Shown piece after piece: positions 58,880 through 64,000 of a DNA stretch of 64,000 nt. The notes below the pieces were generated by a model. That model was not told the origin of the DNA and did not search any database. It was given only the letters and a program-made list of their open reading frames with translations. The position numbers and the translations under genes are program-made. Origin of the DNA: Bettongia penicillata ogilbyi (lineage: Eukaryota; Chordata; Mammalia; Diprotodontia; Potoroidae); assembly GCA_023548195.1 (NCBI GenBank), contig JAJHZJ010000061.1, positions 5,290,297 through 5,354,296 of the forward strand, given 5' to 3'. Every line of letters starts with the position of its first letter. Position 1 is the stretch's first letter.

Positions 58880-59700
58880 CCTTCTTATTGGTGGAGATGA
58901 ATGTCCTGCCCTGCCCTGCAAGTTGATGAGAGATAAGAGAGTTTCGGTCTTCTCAAGTTCCTTTTGGGGGATTCATCATTTGGGTGCTCTTGGCTTCCAA
59001 CTTTGAGAGAGAAGATGGAAGACTCCACCCCACTTCAGGATGCTGAAGCAAAAGACTCTGGGAAGACATGAGAGGTGAGATAAGTTTCTCTCATGTCCCT
59101 ATTTCCAGCTTGCTATTCCAGAGACTTCATGGAATTTCCCTTTGGTAATAAGATCCAGGACACTCTCTTCGGTGAGCTGAGTCATTTTGCTCCCAATAGG
59201 AGAGCTCCTTCACCTTGTATAGTGTGGTATATATTTTCCTATGTATAACTTCTCTGTTTTCTGTTTTGCTATGATTTGGATAAATTGATTTCTTTGCTAT
59301 TCACTATGCACATTCATTGTAGAACTGGTATTTGGTGAGAAAAGGGTTGTCTTGGATATAGAGCTTGGGGTTCCTCTTTCTCTTCAAAACAACAGAGTGG
59401 TCATTAGTTAGATGGAAACTGATCACATCCCCTAGACAACAAAGAAGAGACTAGACAGATCTATCCCCTCTCTCTAAGGAGAACAGAGGAGCATCTGGCC
59501 CTAACCTCATGGCAGGAATGAAAGTCTCCCTTGGAGAGGGGTGGGAGGGGAAGAGGGTAGAGCTGTCTATTCTGCCTCCCTTCAAGCCATACACAATGAC
59601 AGCACCTTTGCCATATGAGGCACCTCTCAATACAAAAGGTTCACCACAAAACAGAGATGTATGTTCATCTAAGGTGTTTGCCATCATCATGGAGGAGATT
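58880..59700 (+). repeat. Unclassified ~0.8-kb interspersed repeat, copy 2
   Basis: Collinear with 9638-10480 over its whole length (blocks listed there), in the same orientation. It is better preserved in the middle ('tatgatttggataaattgatttctttgc'). Frames at 59451-59703 are overlapping by-products on both strands and do not match between copies beyond the DNA similarity. The class is unknown; a solo LTR is one option. Confidence 0.6.
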
Positions 59701-60641
59701 TAGTACAGTCTAAGTTTTGGAAGTCTCCCATCTATATGGTAAGGTGCTCTAAATACCCTTGTTTGAGGATGACATTAGGTCATTTTGCTGATTCAATCAA
59801 GCCTCCGAACAAGGCAGAGCCTTCTGGAAGTGATTCGTGGCCACTCAAGAGTTTGGGCTAATAATCAACAAAGGAAAAACCAAATGAATGAAAAATACCT
59901 ATTATGCATATTAAAGCATTCAGATAGGTGAAAGATCCATAAGGTTTATCCATGAGAATATAATTTTTGTACAGATAGTGAATAGGAATAATAAGTTGGG
60001 CCCAGACTTAAACAGGAAAAATCTTACACATACTAGGTATATAGTAAATGTTTAGTGAAAGAACAAATGAGTTCTTTTCTGTATTCTCCAATGTGCCTAG
60101 AATAGTGTCTTGAACATAGCATATTCTCGTTTAGGTCCACAATCTAAAGTGGTTCACATTTCATGTAATCTCTTTATAAGGAGTGATAATTCCATTTACT
60201 GGGTAATAAAACATCAGTTCTACTTACACTCTTTTAAAGATTTATCAGTATTATTCATTGTTATTCAACAAGCAAGGTTTGCCAAAAGTCTTTGTGTAAA
60301 CTTAAACCTGCCAGAAGACCTTTGGGACACCTTGCATAAGCCCAGGTCTACAGAACTGAAACAAAATTGAAGGAAAACAAAATAAATGGTCATTATTGAT
60401 CATTTATATTTCTGTCTCCAGCAGTATCACAGTGCTTAGAACATAGTAAGCACTTAATGAAAGTTTTTTTCATTTAGTCAGTCATTGTAAGGTACTGTGG
60501 CTCCTAAAAGTAGCTCCAAAAAGGGCAAGACTAGTTTTTTTCTATATTTCTATTATTCAGATCATGAAGATAAATAAGCTGTAAGAAAATGTTTTGAGTC
60601 TTTGTAAATCAACCAATTTTGCCACTATTATATATAGTGGC

Positions 60642-60753
<112 letters not shown>

Positions 60754-60789
60754 ATCTCAAGCCAGTCTTGGAGCCAAGAAGACCTGTGT

Positions 60790-61110
60790 TCAATCCTGCC
60801 TCTGACAATCAAGCAATGAATAAACATTTATTAATCATCTACTAAGTTCCAGGCACTGTACTAAGCTCTAGGAGTACAAAAAGAGGCAAAAGACAACCCC
60901 TGTCCCCAAGGAGCTTACAATCCATTGAGGAGACAGGCAAACACATATACGCAAAGCAAGCTATCTCCAGGATAAATGGGAAATAATCAACAGAGGGGAG
61001 GCACTAGAATTAACAGGGGTTAGGGACTTAAGACTAAAAGACGGGATTTTATTTGGAATTTAAAAGGAGTGGTCCGTAAGGAGAGGGGAAGAGAGAAAGC
61101 ATTGCAGGCA
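60790..61110 (+). repeat. Ancient non-coding repeat family, well-preserved member
   Basis: 'atttattaatcatctactaagttccaggcactgtactaagctctagg', 'cctgtccccaaggagcttacaatcc' and 'gcattgcaggcatagagaacatcc' mark the family entry and first third. Confidence 0.65.
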
Positions 61111-61114
61111 TAGA

Positions 61115-61310
61115 GAACATCCAGAGAAAATGTGACATTGACTGGCTTTGTGACTCTAGGTCAGGCATTTAGTTTCTCAGTGTTCTTGGTAGCTCTTAGC
61201 ACTCTAAGTTGTAGAGAAGTTGCCACGCTAAGTTGGTAGAGGGAGTTTCCTCACTTGGGAGAGCCATATACTAATGAAATCATAGGTATTATCCATATAA
61301 ATGAAGTCCA
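61115..61310 (+). repeat. MIR-type SINE
   Basis: 'tttgtgactctaggtcaggcattta', 'ctaagttgtagagaagttgccacg', 'tggtagagggagtttcctcacttggga', matching 8421-8640. Confidence 0.7.
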
Positions 61311-61384
61311 AGGTTCCATAAAAATAGAATGAGCTCATTTGATAAATATTTTGCTAAAATCTAGATTAAGTTTATGTAGACTAT

Positions 61385-61650
61385 AAGGAGTTCTTCTCCT
61401 TTTTTCTGTCATGGACCCCCTTGGCAATATGATGAAACCAACAGATACTTTCTCAGACTAACATTTTCATTGCTTATGCATAAAATATGAATAAAATGAA
61501 ATACATAGGATTACAAAGGAAAACAATTATATTGAAGTATAGTTATCAATTTTTTTTTGTTTCATAACTCCCTCCACAAACCTGGAACCTAACTACCCAT
61601 GGATCCCTTGGTTATCCTTGTACCTCAGGTTAAGAATCTCTGCACAGCAT
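61385..61650 (+). repeat. hAT-type DNA transposon remnant
   Basis: 'tgtcatggacccccttggcaatatgatgaaacc', 'aaatacataggattacaaaggaaaacaattatattgaag' and a matching 'ggatcccttggtt...ggttaagaatctctg' end. The two ends are roughly inverted ('ttctcctttttt...' versus '...gttaagaa'). Related copy at 46005-46172. Confidence 0.55.
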
Positions 61651-62426
61651 TACACTAGCTGTTACCATGTCAGAAAAGAGAATAATACTGGTCTGGCATA
61701 ACCTGCTCTTGATGAAATAGTGCTGACTCTAGATGCTTCATAACATTTTCTCTAAGAATCTCTTCTAAAATCTTGCTGGTAATCAAAGCTAACCTTACTA
61801 GCCTAGAGTTTGGCAAACTCTACTCTCTTCCCTTTTAAAAAAAAAAAAAACTGGGAGATTTTTTCCTTCAGTTTTGCAGTGTCTCTCTTTAACTCCATGA
61901 TCCTTCATAGCACTATTGTGGCTCAGCAGTCACATCTAAATACTCTTTCCATTCAAGCCAGTTGTTTTTAAAAGCATATAATGCAACTCTAAAAATGACT
62001 ACTACCTTTAAATTTTGAGAGATAAAAGAATTCCATTGAGTCTGGGCATACCAATAAACATCTCCAGATGGATTGTCTTGTAGTAATTACATACCACAGT
62101 GAATACTAACATTAAGAATACATTTAGTTTTATAAATGAAGATTAGTGAATTACTGAAAGATAACTAAATTCATACTGTTTCTTCCTCATTAAAACTTGA
62201 TACATTTAATTTCCTCTTTTTCCCACTGCTTCAAGTTCATTATGAAAGTAGGAATATTTTTGTGGAAGGTATACTTTATCAAATTTGGTCTTTGCCATGC
62301 ATCATTATGGAACTGTATGGCCCAAAAGAATTGAAAGTATATAGCTATTTTTCCAGCCTAAAAATGAAACACTACTTACTAGAAACAAGACTTGATGGGA
62401 CTGTTGATTTGTGACAGCTGACTTAC

Positions 62427-62695
62427 TTGAATGTAGTTGTCAACAACTCCCCAAGCAAAGCCACAAGGAAATGTCCCTTCTATTGGTAGATTTTCTGGTA
62501 AAGAAGGGAAGCCATTTCTTTCTATCAGCTTTTGGTAAAACAAGGCTGAAGACTTTGGCAGCAGCTTCTTATCATGACTTAGGAAATCTATGTAAAATAA
62601 TCCACGTCTAATGCTGTATCCTCTGTGCCATTCAAAGCCATCCATGAGGGACCAAACAGTATAACCAATGACTTCGACTCCATCATTTTTGATGG
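62427..62695 (-). CDS. KLB: KLB exon 3: end of KL1 and KL1-KL2 linker
   Basis: 269 bases, entered in phase 1 (the Ala codon is G from exon 2 plus CC here) after a strong pyrimidine tract and AG at 62696-62697. It leaves in phase 0 after DNYIQ with a GTAAGT donor. It encodes the last KL1 strand and helix region, [19 protein letters not shown] followed by [11 protein letters not shown], then [21 protein letters not shown] and the linker [15 protein letters not shown]. The DGFEW...GLFYIDF text is typical of glycoside hydrolase family 1 and of Klotho proteins. It joins exon 4 ([16 protein letters not shown]) without loss of frame. No lesions. Confidence 0.95.
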
Positions 62696-63943
62696 CTAGT
62701 AGGAGGAAAGGAAAGGGGAGAGGGAGGGAAGAAAAGACAAAATAACCTCGAATTACTCATTTGTCTTATGAGTAATACATTATATGAAGTCCTCAGATCT
62801 CTAAAACATAAATGAGCAAATGCAACTCCTCATAATTAAGATATTTATTTGTAATAACCCACTTGGCAGTGTATATAATAAAATCGAATCTTTTGATTTT
62901 TAGAACTATCTCAAAGTTATTAGGGGAAAATTTTAATTTCTTTTCTTAAATGCTTAATGGTTCCGAGATAATTTTAAAAGTACAAATTAATAATTAAGTC
63001 TGCATGGTCCTCTAAAGTTAAAACTGAAAGACACACTCTTTAGTTTAAAAGCATCTTTCAGTAGCAGCACTCCAGCAATTTTTTAAAAAATTCATTTAAA
63101 TAGATCTTTAGTTCTATTATTTAAATACTTAGGTTAAGTAAAATGTGCATGATTTAGTAAATGAATTTTTTTTTAAAAAAGTTACACAAGGCTGCAATCA
63201 AACCTAGAGTTTAATATTAACCCCACAAAGAAGTCTCCCCCCATGTTAACATACCTCACAAAACTAATTCTAATTTCCTAGCAATGGAACGACTTTCATT
63301 TCATTCAAAGATAGTGCTTTAAAAGTACAGAAAAGCTATTGTGTAATTATTTTCCTATGACATTCTGATGTACTCTATTCAAAATTACATATTTATGCTC
63401 TTTACCATCATTTAAGAGCACACAAGCACATAAACTAGGAGCTATATATTTTTGAGGGGAAGGGAGAAGCATTGTTCTTAATGGGATCTAGAAGAAAGAA
63501 TTCAGATTCCCAACTCAGAATTTTACTCACTGTATCCCAGTTCTAACCTCTACAGAATGAAACTAGTATCGTTATTTGTAAAATTTTTCAACTTTTCAAA
63601 CTGGAAAGGTACTATGTAAGTGCTGAGCATTACTATTGCCATAACGTATCTTATTGGCTACATGACTCCGGGCAAGTCACTTAAACTCAGCTTCCTTATC
63701 TGTAAGAATGGTGATAATAACAGCCCCTACCTGCCAGGTTCTTATGAAGATAAAATGAGATAATAATTGTAAAGTGCTTTGTAAACTATAAAACACTATA
63801 CAAATTCTAGTTGTTGTTATAACAATAATATTGTTATAATAATAATGTAGTTAATAAATATTAAAATATTGGAATTTAATAAGCTTAGGCATTATTCTTT
63901 ATGAGTTTTTTGCAGGAAATTAATATGTTAGCAACACTCCTAC
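62696..63943 (-). other. KLB: KLB intron between exons 2 and 3
   Basis: 1.25 kb, phase 1, donor GTAGG at 63939-63943. AT-rich. Apart from the MIR-type SINE at 63640-63830 nothing is recognised. Confidence 0.9.
63640..63830 (+). repeat. MIR/Ther-1 CORE-SINE
   Basis: 'tgactccgggcaagtcacttaaactcagcttccttatctg', 'cagcccctacctgccaggttcttatgaagataaaatgagataat' and 'gtaaagtgctttgtaaac' are in the expected order. Confidence 0.88.
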
Positions 63944-64000
63944 CTTTTAAAGTTTCCATAATGAACTTTTTGAGGTAATACATGTACTTGGCATCATCCC
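63944..64000 (-). CDS. KLB: KLB exon 2, 3' edge (partial)
   Basis: The window cuts this exon. Visible are 18 codons, DDAKYMYYLKKFIMETLK, plus the first base of a split Ala codon. This is the KL1 helix that precedes the GYT.WS strand encoded by exon 3. The donor reads AAAG|GTAGG. The exon continues past 64000 and should hold most of KL1. Confidence 0.88.

Overview
This window looks like nuclear DNA of a marsupial. The repeats point there: many tRNA-headed SINEs of the metatherian CORE/RTE-associated type, L1-related elements with marsupial-style ORF1, BovB-like RTE, CR1/L3, L2 and MIR relics, long dinucleotide repeats and an AT-rich background. An Australian marsupial is possible because of the WSINE-like copies, but the species cannot be fixed from sequence alone.

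The only host gene I can support is KLB (beta-Klotho), read on the minus strand. The window holds the 3' edge of exon 2 (63944-64000), exon 3 (62427-62695), exon 4 (40238-41339) and the coding part of the last exon (31428-31750). They are joined by GT-AG introns of about 1.25, 21.1 and 8.5 kb. Together they encode the end of the KL1 domain, the KL1-KL2 linker, the whole KL2 pseudo-glycosidase domain, the transmembrane helix and a very short cytoplasmic tail. Exon 1 and most of exon 2 lie beyond position 64000. The 3' UTR runs below 31428; its end is not determined. No neighbouring gene was recognised in 1-31 kb.

The rest is transposon-rich. The most striking group is a family of ORF1-only, HAL1-like ('half-L1') elements. 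Three copies run 5' end to 3' tail without any ORF2 and have target-site duplications (11836-14589, 15076-17607, 53236-55996). A 5'-truncated copy (36307-37075) has a perfect 16-bp duplication. A fifth copy (47839-49254) stops inside ORF1 at an A-run. The copy at 53236-55996 keeps a complete 355-codon ORF1 and lies inside an older BovB-like RTE element (51785-56720).

Layout: 1-11.8 kb, old L1, L2, SINE and MIR relics plus an unclassified ~0.8-kb repeat; 11.8-17.6 kb, two ORF1-only elements; 17.6-29.9 kb, mostly an ancient non-coding repeat family, unique DNA and a long GA microsatellite; 29.9-31.4 kb, KLB 3' flank; 31.4-64 kb, KLB with introns filled by retroelements, including the nested RTE/HAL1-like locus.
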